Notes: generated by a model not told the origin, from the sequence alone. A DNA stretch of 64,000 nt from an uncultured Duncaniella sp. (GCA_958352885.1 CATWQI010000001.1:186001-250000); one strand, 5' to 3'. Shown: positions 7,750-17,562, counted from the stretch's first letter. Program-made: numbers and translations.

Positions 7750-9885
7750 ATGAAACCCAATTTCAAAGATATTGACATTGTAAAAGACGCATTCGGCGAC
7801 CTCCACGTCCCCGAAACCACCGGGGAAGAATGGCTCACCCCCGAACTCATTCCGGTTAAACCGATTTATACCAAGCAGGACCTTGAAGGACTCGAACACC
7901 TCAACTATGTGTCAGGTATTCCCCCGTTCCTCCGTGGTCCGTACAGCGCCATGTATCCTCTGCGCCCCTGGACCATACGCCAGTACGCAGGATTCTCCAC
8001 CGCAGCTGAATCAAACGCCTTCTACCGCCGCAACCTCGCATCCGGACAGAAAGGTCTGTCAGTGGCCTTCGACCTCGCCACTCACCGCGGCTATGACGCA
8101 GACCACGAACGTGTGGTGGGCGACGTAGGCAAGGCAGGTGTGTCAATCTGCTCGCTTGAGGACATGAAAGTGCTGTTCGAGGGTATACCCTTGAACAAGA
8201 TGTCCGTCTCCATGACCATGAACGGTGCAGTGCTCCCCGTACTCGCATTCTATATCAATGCCGGACTGGAGCAGGGTGCCAAACTTGAAGAGATGGCAGG
8301 TACCATCCAGAACGACATCCTCAAGGAATTCATGGTGCGCAACACCTATATCTATCCCCCGGAGTTCTCAATGCGAATCATCGCCGACATATTTGAGTAC
8401 ACCTCTCAGAACATGCCAAAGTTCAACTCAATCTCAATCTCCGGCTACCATATGCAGGAGGCAGGTGCGACTTGCGATATTGAGCTTGCTTACACTCTTG
8501 CCGATGGTCTTGAGTACCTCCGCGCAGGTATAAATGCCGGCATTGACATCGATGCATTCGCACCCCGCTTGTCATTCTTCTGGGCTATAGGCATGAACTA
8601 CTTCATGGAGGTTGCCAAGATGCGTGCCGCACGTCTGCTCTGGGCTAAGATTGTGAAGCAGTTCAACCCCAAGAACCCCAAGTCACTCGCACTCCGTACC
8701 CACTCTCAGACATCAGGCTGGTCGCTCACAGAACAGGACCCGTTCAACAACGTTGGTCGTACCTGTATCGAGGCTATGGGTGCCGCTCTGGGTCACACCC
8801 AGTCGCTCCACACCAACGCGCTTGACGAAGCTATCGCACTCCCGACAGATTTCTCAGCCCGTATTGCCCGCAACACTCAGATTTATATCCAGGAAGAGAC
8901 AATGGTCACCAAGCAGGTTGACCCGTGGGGCGGCTCATATTACGTGGAAGCTCTCACCAACGAGATAGCACACCGCGCATGGGAGCACATCCAGGAAATC
9001 GAGAAACTCGGCGGCATGGCAAAAGCCATCGAGTCCGGTCTGCCTAAAATGCGCATCGAGGAAGCTTCCGCACGCACACAGGCCCGTATCGACTCCGGTC
9101 GTCAGACCATCGTCGGCATCAACAAATACCGTCTCGACCACGAAGATCCCATCGACATTCTCGAAATCGACAACACCGAGGTGCGTAAGGACCAGGTGGC
9201 CCGTCTCGTGGACCTGAAGGCTCACCGTGACGAGGAAGCTGTTAAGAAAGCCCTTGCCGATATCACCGAATGTGTCCGCACCAAGAAAGGCAACCTCCTT
9301 GACCTCGCTGTGAAGGCAGCCGGTCTACGTGCCACCCTTGGCGAAATTTCCGATGCCTGCGAAGAGGTAGTAGGCAGATACAAGGCAGTAATCAGAACCA
9401 TTTCAGGCGTGTACTCATCAGAAACCAAGCAAGACCCCGACTTCGTAAAGGCCCAGCAGATGTGCGAAGAGTTCGCAAAACGTGAAGGTCGTCAACCACG
9501 TATCATGATTGCCAAGATGGGCCAGGACGGTCACGACCGTGGCGCAAAGGTAGTAGCAACCGGTTATGCCGACTGCGGATTTGACGTTGACATGGGACCG
9601 CTGTTCCAGACTCCGGCGGAAGCCGCCCGTCAAGCAGTTGAAAACGATGTGCATATCCTTGGCGTATCGTCACTCGCCGCAGGTCATAAGACCCTCGTAC
9701 CGCAAGTAATCGAGGAACTCAAGAAGCTTGGTCGCGACGACATCATGGTGACCGCCGGAGGTGTGATTCCCGCCCAGGACTACGACTTCCTCTACAAGGC
9801 AGGCGTAGCGGCTATCTTCGGTCCCGGCACACGCATCCCCGTGTCAGCCATCAAGATGCTCGAACTCCTTGAAGGCGAGGAATAA
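7750..9885 (+). CDS. mutB: Methylmalonyl-CoA mutase large (alpha, catalytic) subunit
   Basis: The 711-residue catalytic subunit. The N-terminal substrate-binding part has RGPYSAMYPLRPWTIRQYAG and the barrel core has PWGGSYYVEAL. The C-terminal B12-binding domain carries the lower-ligand motif GQDGHDRGAKV with His595, followed by GVSSLAAGHKT and VTAGGVIPAQDY. The length is typical of the family. It is translated from the same operon as mutA. No meaB/argK chaperone, epimerase or decarboxylase gene is adjacent, so the rest of the propionate pathway must lie elsewhere. Confidence 0.98.
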   Translation: MKPNFKDIDIVKDAFGDLHVPETTGEEWLTPELIPVKPIYTKQDLEGLEHLNYVSGIPPFLRGPYSAMYPLRPWTIRQYAGFSTAAESNAFYRRNLASGQKGLSVAFDLATHRGYDADHERVVGDVGKAGVSICSLEDMKVLFEGIPLNKMSVSMTMNGAVLPVLAFYINAGLEQGAKLEEMAGTIQNDILKEFMVRNTYIYPPEFSMRIIADIFEYTSQNMPKFNSISISGYHMQEAGATCDIELAYTLADGLEYLRAGINAGIDIDAFAPRLSFFWAIGMNYFMEVAKMRAARLLWAKIVKQFNPKNPKSLALRTHSQTSGWSLTEQDPFNNVGRTCIEAMGAALGHTQSLHTNALDEAIALPTDFSARIARNTQIYIQEETMVTKQVDPWGGSYYVEALTNEIAHRAWEHIQEIEKLGGMAKAIESGLPKMRIEEASARTQARIDSGRQTIVGINKYRLDHEDPIDILEIDNTEVRKDQVARLVDLKAHRDEEAVKKALADITECVRTKKGNLLDLAVKAAGLRATLGEISDACEEVVGRYKAVIRTISGVYSSETKQDPDFVKAQQMCEEFAKREGRQPRIMIAKMGQDGHDRGAKVVATGYADCGFDVDMGPLFQTPAEAARQAVENDVHILGVSSLAAGHKTLVPQVIEELKKLGRDDIMVTAGGVIPAQDYDFLYKAGVAAIFGPGTRIPVSAIKMLELLEGEE

Positions 9886-9910
9886 TCCGATTCTTATTAA
9901 TTACCATTCA

Positions 9911-9946
9911 TATCACCATCCACCCCCTCGGGAGTGGATGGTGATA
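9911..9946. terminator. Hairpin between mutB and the alcohol dehydrogenase
   Basis: TATCACCATCCAC (9911-9923) pairs perfectly with GTGGATGGTGATA (9934-9946) around a 10-nt loop. It is followed by AATTATAATAA rather than a clean U-run. It could terminate part of the mutAB transcription or act as a processing/stability hairpin. It falls inside the open frame upstream of the dehydrogenase, arguing against the longer start there. Confidence 0.6.
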
Positions 9947-9958
9947 AATTATAATAAC

Positions 9959-11134
9959 ATGAACAATTTCATATTCTATACCCCGACACGTTACGTGTTC
10001 GGAAGAGGAGCCGAGGAACAGGTCGGCGAACTCACCCGGGCAATGGGTGCATGCAAAGTAATGGTGGTCTATGGCATGAGGTCGGCTATGCGCAGCGGTC
10101 TGCTTGACCGTGTAAAAGCATCCCTCAGGCAAGCCGGCATACACACAATAGAACTTGGCGGAGTACAACCCAACCCCGTCGACACCAAGGTATATGAAGG
10201 TATCACACTCGCTCGTGCCGAAAACGTGGACGGACTTGTGGCAGTAGGTGGCGGCTCCGCCATTGACACAGCCAAAGCCATAGCTTGCGGTGTTACTTAC
10301 GATGGCGACTTCTGGGACTTCTATTGCGGCAAAAAAGTAGTTGAGCAGGCTCTCCCGCTTGGCGTAGTCCTGACCATTCCTGCAGCAGGAAGCGAAGGGA
10401 GCGGAAACTCCGTAATCACCAAACTTGACGGACTCCACAAACTCTCCCTTCGCACCGAGTCAGCCCTGCGTCCGAAATTCGCCTGCCTTAATCCCGAACT
10501 CACCTTCACCCTCCCACCCTACCAGACCGCAAGCGGCATCGTTGACATGATGGCTCATATCCTTGAACGATATTTCTCACCCACCACCGGTGTAGAAGTG
10601 ACCGACCGCCTTGCCGAAGGACTGCTCAAAGCTATCATCGAGGAAGCACCAAAGGTAATAGCCAACCCAACCGACTACGATGCGCGTGCCAACATCCTGT
10701 GGAGCGGAACTCTCGCCCATAATGGACTTTGCGGCACAGGACGAGCTGAGGACTGGACATCGCATTTCATGGAGCATGAAATAAGTGCCGTCTACGGTGT
10801 GACCCACGGAGCCGGGCTCGCAGTTATCTTCCCTGCCTGGATGACCTTCATGGCTGAACTCCGCCCTGCAAAAATGGCACAGCTGGCACGCCGCGTGTTC
10901 GGAATCGACACTGTCGACGACCATGAGGCAGCCTTACAAGGCATCGCCCGTCTACGCTCATTCTTCCATGCCATAGGGATGCCTGTGACCATGGCTGAGC
11001 TCGGCATACCCGAACCGGACATAGACCTTCTCGTGGCAAAACTGCACGAAAACAAAGGCTCCACCATCGGTGCTTACATCCCCCTCACAGCTGCCGAGAC
11101 CAAAGCAATCTACCAATTGGCTATTAACGATTGA
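9959..11134 (+). CDS. Iron-type (group III) alcohol dehydrogenase, BDH/YqhD-like
   Basis: A 391-residue NAD(P)H-dependent alcohol/aldehyde reductase of the iron-containing family. The nucleotide-binding motif VGGGSAIDTAKA lies near residues 94-105, and PAAGSEGSGNSVITK is the second conserved segment. Metal ligands are expected in GIVDMMAHILERYF and VTHGAGLAVIFPAW, with histidines present at both places. I chose ATG 9959 (MNNFIFYTPTRYVFGRG) because family members start here. The frame is open back to 9869, but those 30 residues overlap mutB and translate through the 9911-9946 hairpin. It may reduce aldehydes during fermentation; the substrate cannot be told from sequence. Confidence 0.9.
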   Translation: MNNFIFYTPTRYVFGRGAEEQVGELTRAMGACKVMVVYGMRSAMRSGLLDRVKASLRQAGIHTIELGGVQPNPVDTKVYEGITLARAENVDGLVAVGGGSAIDTAKAIACGVTYDGDFWDFYCGKKVVEQALPLGVVLTIPAAGSEGSGNSVITKLDGLHKLSLRTESALRPKFACLNPELTFTLPPYQTASGIVDMMAHILERYFSPTTGVEVTDRLAEGLLKAIIEEAPKVIANPTDYDARANILWSGTLAHNGLCGTGRAEDWTSHFMEHEISAVYGVTHGAGLAVIFPAWMTFMAELRPAKMAQLARRVFGIDTVDDHEAALQGIARLRSFFHAIGMPVTMAELGIPEPDIDLLVAKLHENKGSTIGAYIPLTAAETKAIYQLAIND

Positions 11135-11159
11135 TTATTTCCTACCAGATTTCACCACA

Positions 11160-12968
11160 ATGTCCGAACTATCTTTTCGCGCCCTGCATCTTCTATTGCT
11201 GCTCGCAGTGACAATTGTTTCATTTTCCGTTGCGTCATGCCATTCGAAGTCAGGGCGCGAAATTGATTCCCGTCTATCATCAGCCGATATGCTGATGGAC
11301 GGGAATCCGGACTCAGCACTTGCAATACTCACTAACATCCATGCACCTGCTCCCGGCAGTCACGATTCTCTGACCATCAGGGGTGACAAACGCAAGGCTC
11401 TTTATGCCCTTCTTTTAACACAGGGACGACACAAAAATTATATTGACGAAACAGACGACTCGCTTATCACCACCGCCGTAAATTATTTTGACCTCGCGGA
11501 CAATAAGCCACGGCTCATGAAGTCGCTTTTTTACCAAGCCGTCATCAATTCCAACGCTAAGAATTTCCCATCGGCTATGGCATCTTCCATGCGAGTTTTA
11601 AAACTCGCAGAAAATCTCGACGATACCTACTGGCAAGCCCGTATATCCGAACTTATCGGACATATTCTTTCGGAAACTTATTTTAATGAAGAGGCTGTCG
11701 AATATTGCAAAAAAGCAGCATACTTTTTCAAACAAATTGAAGCCACAAAATCATATTTATATGCTCTAAGTGATGTTGCCATAGACTATCTCAATATGAA
11801 TGACCATCGCCATGCACTTATTTTTACAGACAGCATCCTAAAACAGAATCCGGACACATTCCTAAACTATTTTTGCTCAAGCATTGCCGTATTTTCTCTA
11901 TTTGAATTAGGGGAATATGACAAAGCTAATATTCTGGCTGATTCTCTAATTGCAGCATCTGATTCAGGATTGTATGCATTATCCAGTACCGATTATTCTA
12001 AAATCGCTTCCGTAAAACTTTTATATGGGAATCGAAAAGAAGCCAGACTACTGTTAGACAAAGCTTTTTATTTGGCTAAATCAGCAAATGATACAATTTC
12101 ATATTATGCTGAACTGCTTAATTTATACAACTATGAAAACGATATTCATTCTGCAAATAACGTCCTCGCAGATATATTATCTCTTCAAAACAAAATCGCA
12201 CGTCAAATACGACAACAATCGTCAGTAGTTGCACAACGTAATTTTTATTCCTCAGAAGCAGCCGAAGCCAATCTCATTGCCACCAAACGGCAATATACCA
12301 TTATCATCGGGTTCTCATCATCCATCCTCATAATTTTAATTATAGTTATACTATCCCGTTATCAAATTCAACGAAAAAATGCCGACATTGAACATAAGGT
12401 TGCCCAGATATTGCTTCTTACCACTGAAACTGAACAAAGTAGATCTAAACTCAGCGACCTAAACTCATCGGTTAATCTTAGCAACGCCACTATTAAGGAG
12501 CTGACTACGCAACTCGACAACTCACTCAACCGTCAAGAAATACTTACAAAACTGTCACATACGCTTTTCCAAAAGCATTTATGTCAGCTGAACTTGCTAA
12601 TAAATGAGTTCTATGAGGCCAACGATTCCAAAGAATCACGTCATGCTATATACAAAAATATAGAGCATGAAGTAAAAAAATTGACAAACAAAAAGAATTT
12701 AATCGAGATTGAAAAGATTATCAACTCTTACTTGGACAATATCATCAATAAGATGATATCACAACTAAGCGATTTTTCATCTGATGACATAGCGTTCCTT
12801 ACACTCTGTATAGCCGGATATAGTTCCAGAGCCATCGCACTTTTCACAAATATTAAGCCGAATTCAACATACACTAAAAAACGACGGCTTATCAATCGTA
12901 TTGCAAATAGTGATGCACCTGACCGAGAATGGTTTATATTTCAGATAAATAACCCTTTGGCTGACTGA
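11160..12968 (+). CDS. Membrane-bound TPR regulator with C-terminal HTH-like domain
   Basis: A 602-residue protein. An N-terminal signal with lipobox-like VASC (LLLLLAVTIVSFSVASCHSK) is followed by a helical TPR-like region (about residues 35-370). Then come one strong transmembrane helix (YTIIIGFSSSILIILIIVIL), a coiled-coil stretch, and a C-terminal segment FSSDDIAFLTLCIAGYSSRAI whose layout resembles a LuxR/sigma-r4-like helix-turn-helix. The architecture matches Bacteroidales TPR membrane regulators (DUF6377-like): external sensing, cytoplasmic output. DNA binding is an inference. ATG 11160 is preferred over 11070 because the longer form overlaps the dehydrogenase and hides the signal peptide. 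It is 25 bp downstream of the dehydrogenase but becomes AT-rich after about 11.7 kb, marking the start of the accessory block. Confidence 0.8.
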   Translation: MSELSFRALHLLLLLAVTIVSFSVASCHSKSGREIDSRLSSADMLMDGNPDSALAILTNIHAPAPGSHDSLTIRGDKRKALYALLLTQGRHKNYIDETDDSLITTAVNYFDLADNKPRLMKSLFYQAVINSNAKNFPSAMASSMRVLKLAENLDDTYWQARISELIGHILSETYFNEEAVEYCKKAAYFFKQIEATKSYLYALSDVAIDYLNMNDHRHALIFTDSILKQNPDTFLNYFCSSIAVFSLFELGEYDKANILADSLIAASDSGLYALSSTDYSKIASVKLLYGNRKEARLLLDKAFYLAKSANDTISYYAELLNLYNYENDIHSANNVLADILSLQNKIARQIRQQSSVVAQRNFYSSEAAEANLIATKRQYTIIIGFSSSILIILIIVILSRYQIQRKNADIEHKVAQILLLTTETEQSRSKLSDLNSSVNLSNATIKELTTQLDNSLNRQEILTKLSHTLFQKHLCQLNLLINEFYEANDSKESRHAIYKNIEHEVKKLTNKKNLIEIEKIINSYLDNIINKMISQLSDFSSDDIAFLTLCIAGYSSRAIALFTNIKPNSTYTKKRRLINRIANSDAPDREWFIFQINNPLAD

Positions 12969-12999
12969 CACTTATACACAATTAGCTAATTCACTGAAT

Positions 13000-13058
13000 A
13001 TCAAGCGAATAAGATGTGTGTGATTTCTTAAAAATCGCATACACCTTATTCGCTTGAT
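13000..13058 (+). terminator. Terminator-like hairpin after the TPR regulator
   Basis: Arms 13000-13024 and 13034-13058 (ATCAAGCGAATAAG ... CTTATTCGCTTGAT) pair at 22 of 25 positions with a 9-nt loop. It separates the regulator from the next genes; no strong U-tract follows. Confidence 0.6.
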
Positions 13059-13106
13059 TCACAGCTTATTACACCTACTCATGTGTGATTTTTTAATCTA
13101 ATATAC

Positions 13107-13138
13107 TTTCTCTATCAAACCAATCATCACTAAATTTG
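13107..13138 (+). promoter_or_regulatory. Promoter of the DUF3244-like gene
   Basis: TTTC at 13107-13110, 20 bp, then TAAATTTG at 13131-13138: a near-consensus Bacteroidetes promoter 24 bp before ATG 13163. Confidence 0.5.
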
Positions 13139-13162
13139 TAAAAACTAACATGCTAATAAAAT

Positions 13163-13555
13163 ATGCAAAAAACAAACTTAATTTTAACCCTAACATTACT
13201 ATTATTTAGTATCAGTATTTATGCTGAACCCTACCAAGGGTACAGTAATGTCGAACTGCGACAGAAAGAAAAAACATATGGTAATGGAGACAATTGCATT
13301 AACCGTCCCAGATGCCCCGCTAAACATAATGATATCGAATGTTTCTATCATGACAGCTACCTCTATGTTTCATTTGAATCTCCCGAGGGAAATGCTACAA
13401 TGACAATTTCTGATACTATGGGCAACATACTATCTGCCATTTCTTTTTCCACACTCTCTCCTTTAACTATTCCAATTGTCGGAACTGAGGAGCCTCTGAG
13501 AATAGAAATCATCACCTACAAAGGTAATGGTTATGAAGGATGGTTAATCCCATAA
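13163..13555 (+). CDS. Small secreted protein, DUF3244-like
   Basis: 130 residues with a clear Sec signal peptide (MQKTNLILTLTLLLFSISIYA, cut near residue 21-22). The mature part is a single small beta-sandwich-like domain: YLYVSFESPEGNATMTISDT, then a short Gly turn, then hydrophobic strands. This resembles the secreted DUF3244 family common in Bacteroidales, whose function is unknown. It is the first gene of the AT-rich set 13163-16932 and probably co-transcribed with the two genes that follow (30 and 14 bp gaps). Two cysteines (NCINRPRCPAKHNDIECF) lie in the N-terminal third with a third close by, which is unusual for such a short exported protein. Confidence 0.7.
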   Translation: MQKTNLILTLTLLLFSISIYAEPYQGYSNVELRQKEKTYGNGDNCINRPRCPAKHNDIECFYHDSYLYVSFESPEGNATMTISDTMGNILSAISFSTLSPLTIPIVGTEEPLRIEIITYKGNGYEGWLIP

Positions 13556-13585
13556 TGCATCTTATTAACAAAATTAATATTCTTC

Positions 13586-13918
13586 ATGAAATCATTTACA
13601 ATAATACCTGGTGTAATATCATTGATATGTCCCATAATATTATCTGCTTGTCAAGATGACAGCACGCTTGAAGCCTTAACAGAAAAAGGAGTTGACAAAA
13701 CCGTACTATATGATGCAGCATCCAGAAGCATTGACGACGAAGACATCTTATATAAACTACAAACCGACCAAATAGGGATGCTAATCAATGGCATACAACG
13801 AGTAGGAGACCAATATGTGCTCACTATTACTCAAGAAGATGCCCATGAATTAGGCATACCAGATTCGACGTATTCTATTGTGCAGTCAATAGTTATCAAT
13901 TATAACTCATCACTCTAA
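13586..13918 (+). CDS. Small lipoprotein of unknown function
   Basis: 110 residues. The N-terminus MKSFTIIPGVISLICPIILSAC has a lipobox (LSAC) with QDDS after the Cys; the acidic start of the mature chain fits the lipoprotein export signal seen in Bacteroidetes surface lipoproteins. The remaining 80 residues are acidic, with no motif I recognise. It is placed between the DUF3244-like gene and the large hydrolase (14 bp before the latter), so it may act with that secreted enzyme. Confidence 0.65.
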   Translation: MKSFTIIPGVISLICPIILSACQDDSTLEALTEKGVDKTVLYDAASRSIDDEDILYKLQTDQIGMLINGIQRVGDQYVLTITQEDAHELGIPDSTYSIVQSIVINYNSSL

Positions 13919-13932
13919 ACTCCACATCTTCA

Positions 13933-16932
13933 ATGCGTAATTTAATTCTTTTACTATGCACTATATTTTGCATATTCACCGCAAATGCTGAGGATTTTAT
14001 CGAAAACAACACAGATATCACAGGTAACATTGACGTTTCTTATGAAAATCTCTCAGGGCAATATCTGAGGTTCAACTGTTTAAGAGACAGGGGTGCTGAA
14101 TTTGTAGACTTCGAATTGTTCAATGGTCGAGCAGAGCTCAATGCTGATAACTATTGCGACCGCGACATTCATGCAGATGCAATGCGCTCAATACGTTCAA
14201 TGCTCCCCGGCACTCAATCATGGAACGCAGAAAACATACTGGCAATCCAAGACGAATCCGGAAATGAGAAAAATGCTGTAATGAGCATACTTCTGTATCA
14301 ATACCTATATATTAAAGAAAATGCCCTCAAGGATAATCTCATCCGATTTGAGGATGGAAAAGTATATGACAATTTTATAGATGGAGTACACCAGGACCCA
14401 TATAATATTGATTATATCCTTACATTTGCGCCTCAAGATAGTGTGTTTGACAATAACTTGACATTCTCCTTTCCATCTACAACTTATAAAAGCAATTTCG
14501 GAGGAACATTTGACTTTGATGCCGGAGATGGACTTGGCTATCGTACATTCAAAATCGGAGATAAGATTTCTATAAATTACACATCTGGAGAACATATTTT
14601 AAAACTACGAATACGAACCAATGGAAAGTCTGATTTAGTAGCACATTGCAAAATCAAAACGGCAGATTTTGCGACTGAAGCTGTCAGCCGTTCAGGTGAT
14701 TCATATCATGATTTATTTAGCTATCAAATTATAAGCACAGTGCATGAAGGCAAAACTGTCGTAGGCAAATTGTCAAGAATCAGAAACCACAACGGATTAC
14801 AGCCTTTTATATATGTTGAAGGTTTTGATCTTCCCATATTCGGAAATTCAGGTTTAAAGGACAATCCTGATGGCTATGGCACACAGGGACCTATGACATT
14901 ATTATGGAATGGCAATGTCTCGCGTGATATTTTTAATTATTACGACTTCTATTATCTCGATTTCGTCGATGGTACAATGTCTAATAAAGCAAAAGCTGCT
15001 TTGTTACAAGATGTCTTACAAACAATAAATAGTCAAAAAACCGACCAAACTCAAAACATTATTTTCGGCTCAAGCATGGGTGGTATAACTGCCAGATATT
15101 GTTTAAGTAAAATGGAACAAAATGGCATCAAGCACCAAACTTCCGTACTTATATGTCAAGACACGCCCAATTTGGGAGCTAACGTACCATTAGGAGCATT
15201 ATATGCTGCACAAGAACTACTGAGACTATACAATCGTCATAGTTCATCCTTGAAAGACAAAGTAATACGCGATAAAATTGGATTAATCAAACAAATCATT
15301 GATTCAGACGCTGCCAAGGAAATTTTATACAATTATGTAACCCCATCCGGAGTCCTTGATAATTCTATTCATAATGATTTCATGTGCGAACTTAAAGAAC
15401 TTGGCTACCCACACGGCGATAACGGGCTTCTACGATGCGTTGCTATCTGTAACGGTAACGAACAGATTTCATTTCCCAATGAACCATTACTATCTGTAAA
15501 TGCGAATTTAACAGCCAAGATGTATGGCGACATGATACTGAATACTTTTTCATCATTTTTTGGATTTGGAATGTACCTTCTTACACATGACTTCTGCACA
15601 TCATTATTGGCAATTGTACCAGGTAACAGCAAATTAACATTTACCGGAAATATATATCCAACTGGAAGTAGTCATCCCGTCTGTGATATGAGAATAAAAT
15701 ACATCAAAAAGGTACTTTGGCTTGCAAAAGTATCAACCACATTATATAAATATTCCAAAAGTGCGCCATCTGGCACTGTTAATTATGATATCGTAAATGG
15801 GTCCTATTATGATTTGACACTAAACCAACTAAACAACCAATTTTCAATTTCATCAGGACTGCCATTAATTGTAAGCTGGGGGGTAAATCTAAAGTTCGCC
15901 AATCGTTTTTTATTTATCCCAACAGCAAGTTCTCTCGATATTGGAGGTGGTATTACTACATTAACGCAAACAGACTATACATCAGAATATAGTATGTCAA
16001 ATCGCCCACTTAAACCCAAACATTCGCCATTCCATTCCTATTACATATCTTCTTTTTCTGAGCAACATATTCATTTCAGTAGCTCCATGAACCAATGGCT
16101 ACGTGAACAATTGTCGACATTCGTTGAAGGAGATAAAATTGGTGCGACTGGGACCAAATATACTCTTCGCAACAATGCAAAAAATCGACCTATCTCATGG
16201 AGTGTATCCGACGAGTCAATTGCTACAATAAGCAATACAGGTGTACTCACTGTCAAGAAACATGGATTTGTCACTATATTAGCGACTTTAGATACCGGTG
16301 AAGCATATCCAAAAAGAATCATGGCTGGATTGCCCCAGTATATCATACGGTCAACCCATCAGCCTAAATATGCACTTCTTACACCTATTATACATAATCG
16401 AACTAATGATTATGCCGACTTTGAAACCGATATCAAATTTGAAGTTGGTTCCGGCTCCCCTATAAAATGGGAAGAAATGACAGAATATAGCTACACTGTA
16501 AACTTTAATGAAACCGGGAATCAAAAAATATATTACTTCCGTCCCGTATACATTTCCAATGACACAAAAGTATATGGAGCCAGCAGCTATATAACAATTA
16601 ACACAGCATTCCCTTATATTATAGAGCCAACCTATATTACATTCCATGACGGGGCTGCACAAAATACCATAACCATAAAACAAAATCCATACTATATCGG
16701 AAGTATCCCGGACGAGTTCAAAATTTATTATCTTGAAAACAAAGGTAGTTCCACTATAACCGGACTTAAGGGAGTAACATCCCTCGTACTATCCTCAGCC
16801 CACATTTTTCCTCAAAGTATTTTAGACTCATTTAAAAACAGTACGAATCAAAGCATTACAGAAGATTTCGCCATCCGAAATAAGAACGGAGATGTCATTG
16901 AACGATTTAAAGTTTCTATTATCAAGCAATAA
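13933..16932 (+). CDS. Large secreted alpha/beta-hydrolase (lipase/PGAP1-like) with Big2-like domain
   Basis: 999 residues with a signal peptide (MRNLILLLCTIFCIFTANA). Residues about 20-270 look like beta-rich domains. Residues about 280-500 form an alpha/beta-hydrolase: FIYVEGFDLPIFG, then the nucleophile elbow IIFGSSMGGITARY with Ser381, then CQDTPNLGANVPLG. The combination of the elbow, HQTS and D-TPNLGANVP is known from large secreted Bacteroidetes hydrolases. Residues about 732-795 resemble a bacterial Ig-like (Big2) domain (NRPISWSVSDESIATISNTG). I do not see a typical type IX secretion C-terminal tail. The substrate is unknown; lipid or ester hydrolysis is an inference. Codon use is AT-rich, unlike flanking housekeeping genes. 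Confidence 0.75.
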   Translation: MRNLILLLCTIFCIFTANAEDFIENNTDITGNIDVSYENLSGQYLRFNCLRDRGAEFVDFELFNGRAELNADNYCDRDIHADAMRSIRSMLPGTQSWNAENILAIQDESGNEKNAVMSILLYQYLYIKENALKDNLIRFEDGKVYDNFIDGVHQDPYNIDYILTFAPQDSVFDNNLTFSFPSTTYKSNFGGTFDFDAGDGLGYRTFKIGDKISINYTSGEHILKLRIRTNGKSDLVAHCKIKTADFATEAVSRSGDSYHDLFSYQIISTVHEGKTVVGKLSRIRNHNGLQPFIYVEGFDLPIFGNSGLKDNPDGYGTQGPMTLLWNGNVSRDIFNYYDFYYLDFVDGTMSNKAKAALLQDVLQTINSQKTDQTQNIIFGSSMGGITARYCLSKMEQNGIKHQTSVLICQDTPNLGANVPLGALYAAQELLRLYNRHSSSLKDKVIRDKIGLIKQIIDSDAAKEILYNYVTPSGVLDNSIHNDFMCELKELGYPHGDNGLLRCVAICNGNEQISFPNEPLLSVNANLTAKMYGDMILNTFSSFFGFGMYLLTHDFCTSLLAIVPGNSKLTFTGNIYPTGSSHPVCDMRIKYIKKVLWLAKVSTTLYKYSKSAPSGTVNYDIVNGSYYDLTLNQLNNQFSISSGLPLIVSWGVNLKFANRFLFIPTASSLDIGGGITTLTQTDYTSEYSMSNRPLKPKHSPFHSYYISSFSEQHIHFSSSMNQWLREQLSTFVEGDKIGATGTKYTLRNNAKNRPISWSVSDESIATISNTGVLTVKKHGFVTILATLDTGEAYPKRIMAGLPQYIIRSTHQPKYALLTPIIHNRTNDYADFETDIKFEVGSGSPIKWEEMTEYSYTVNFNETGNQKIYYFRPVYISNDTKVYGASSYITINTAFPYIIEPTYITFHDGAAQNTITIKQNPYYIGSIPDEFKIYYLENKGSSTITGLKGVTSLVLSSAHIFPQSILDSFKNSTNQSITEDFAIRNKNGDVIERFKVSIIKQ

Positions 16933-17012
16933 ATAATATGTATATTTCCTAAAAAGTCAAATTTACAGTGATTATTGATATAATAGTATTAGTATTCCAC
17001 AAAATAATATCA

Positions 17013-17020
17013 TAATTTTG
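17013..17020 (+). promoter_or_regulatory. Candidate -7 box for the 17112 lipoprotein
   Basis: TAATTTTG, 91 bp before the ATG; no TTTG at the expected -33 distance, so only half the promoter is supported. Confidence 0.4.
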
Positions 17021-17111
17021 TAATATTCGTTAATTAAGACCTATTATGAATTTTATTTAACAACCGAGAGTATCAATCTAAAACCAATATTTTAACCAAA
17101 CCTAAAACATT

Positions 17112-17552
17112 ATGAAACTACCCAAGTTATTGTTACTATTATCCCTACTTGTGATGGTATGCTCATGCAAAGATGATGATCCTGACTACAAGACCTATAC
17201 CCCGCTTACAATCACTGTGGATGGTCTGAAAGTAGAGACCCCAGGGGAATTTGTAAAGACTGCCGACATCCCTGCAGATGGTGTCAGCTTTGACTTCACA
17301 GTCGAATTCAACAAGGATATCGAACCTGTTTATGAAGTACTCGTAAACAACAAATCGGAATATACACGCGAAAACGGCATGAACCCCGATGTGACAGACA
17401 AGAGCTGGGGGCTGCAACTACTCAGTGGCAAGCCAGACTACAAATACCATGTAGAGATATCGCCCAACGAAACAGGTGAGACTCGTGAATTCAAGTTCAT
17501 GCTCGGCAAAGGAAGTGATTATGCACAAATACGCCTCACACAGGCAAAATAA
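17112..17552 (+). CDS. Lipoprotein with a single beta-domain
   Basis: 146 residues. Signal MKLPKLLLLLSLLVMVCSC with lipobox VCSC, followed directly by KDDDPD, an acidic run of the kind that sends lipoproteins to the cell surface in Bacteroidetes. The rest is one predicted beta-sandwich (TPLTITVDGLKVETPGEF; SPNETGETREFKFML) that loosely recalls BACON-type domains, though I cannot assign it to a family. Base composition returns towards the window average here. A strong hairpin follows. Confidence 0.7.
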   Translation: MKLPKLLLLLSLLVMVCSCKDDDPDYKTYTPLTITVDGLKVETPGEFVKTADIPADGVSFDFTVEFNKDIEPVYEVLVNNKSEYTRENGMNPDVTDKSWGLQLLSGKPDYKYHVEISPNETGETREFKFMLGKGSDYAQIRLTQAK

Positions 17553-17562
17553 CTCTAAAAAT

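Noticed and set aside
9908..10438. 176-codon minus-strand frame opposite the alcohol dehydrogenase
   Set aside because: Overlaps the dehydrogenase and the 9911-9946 hairpin; no recognisable protein.
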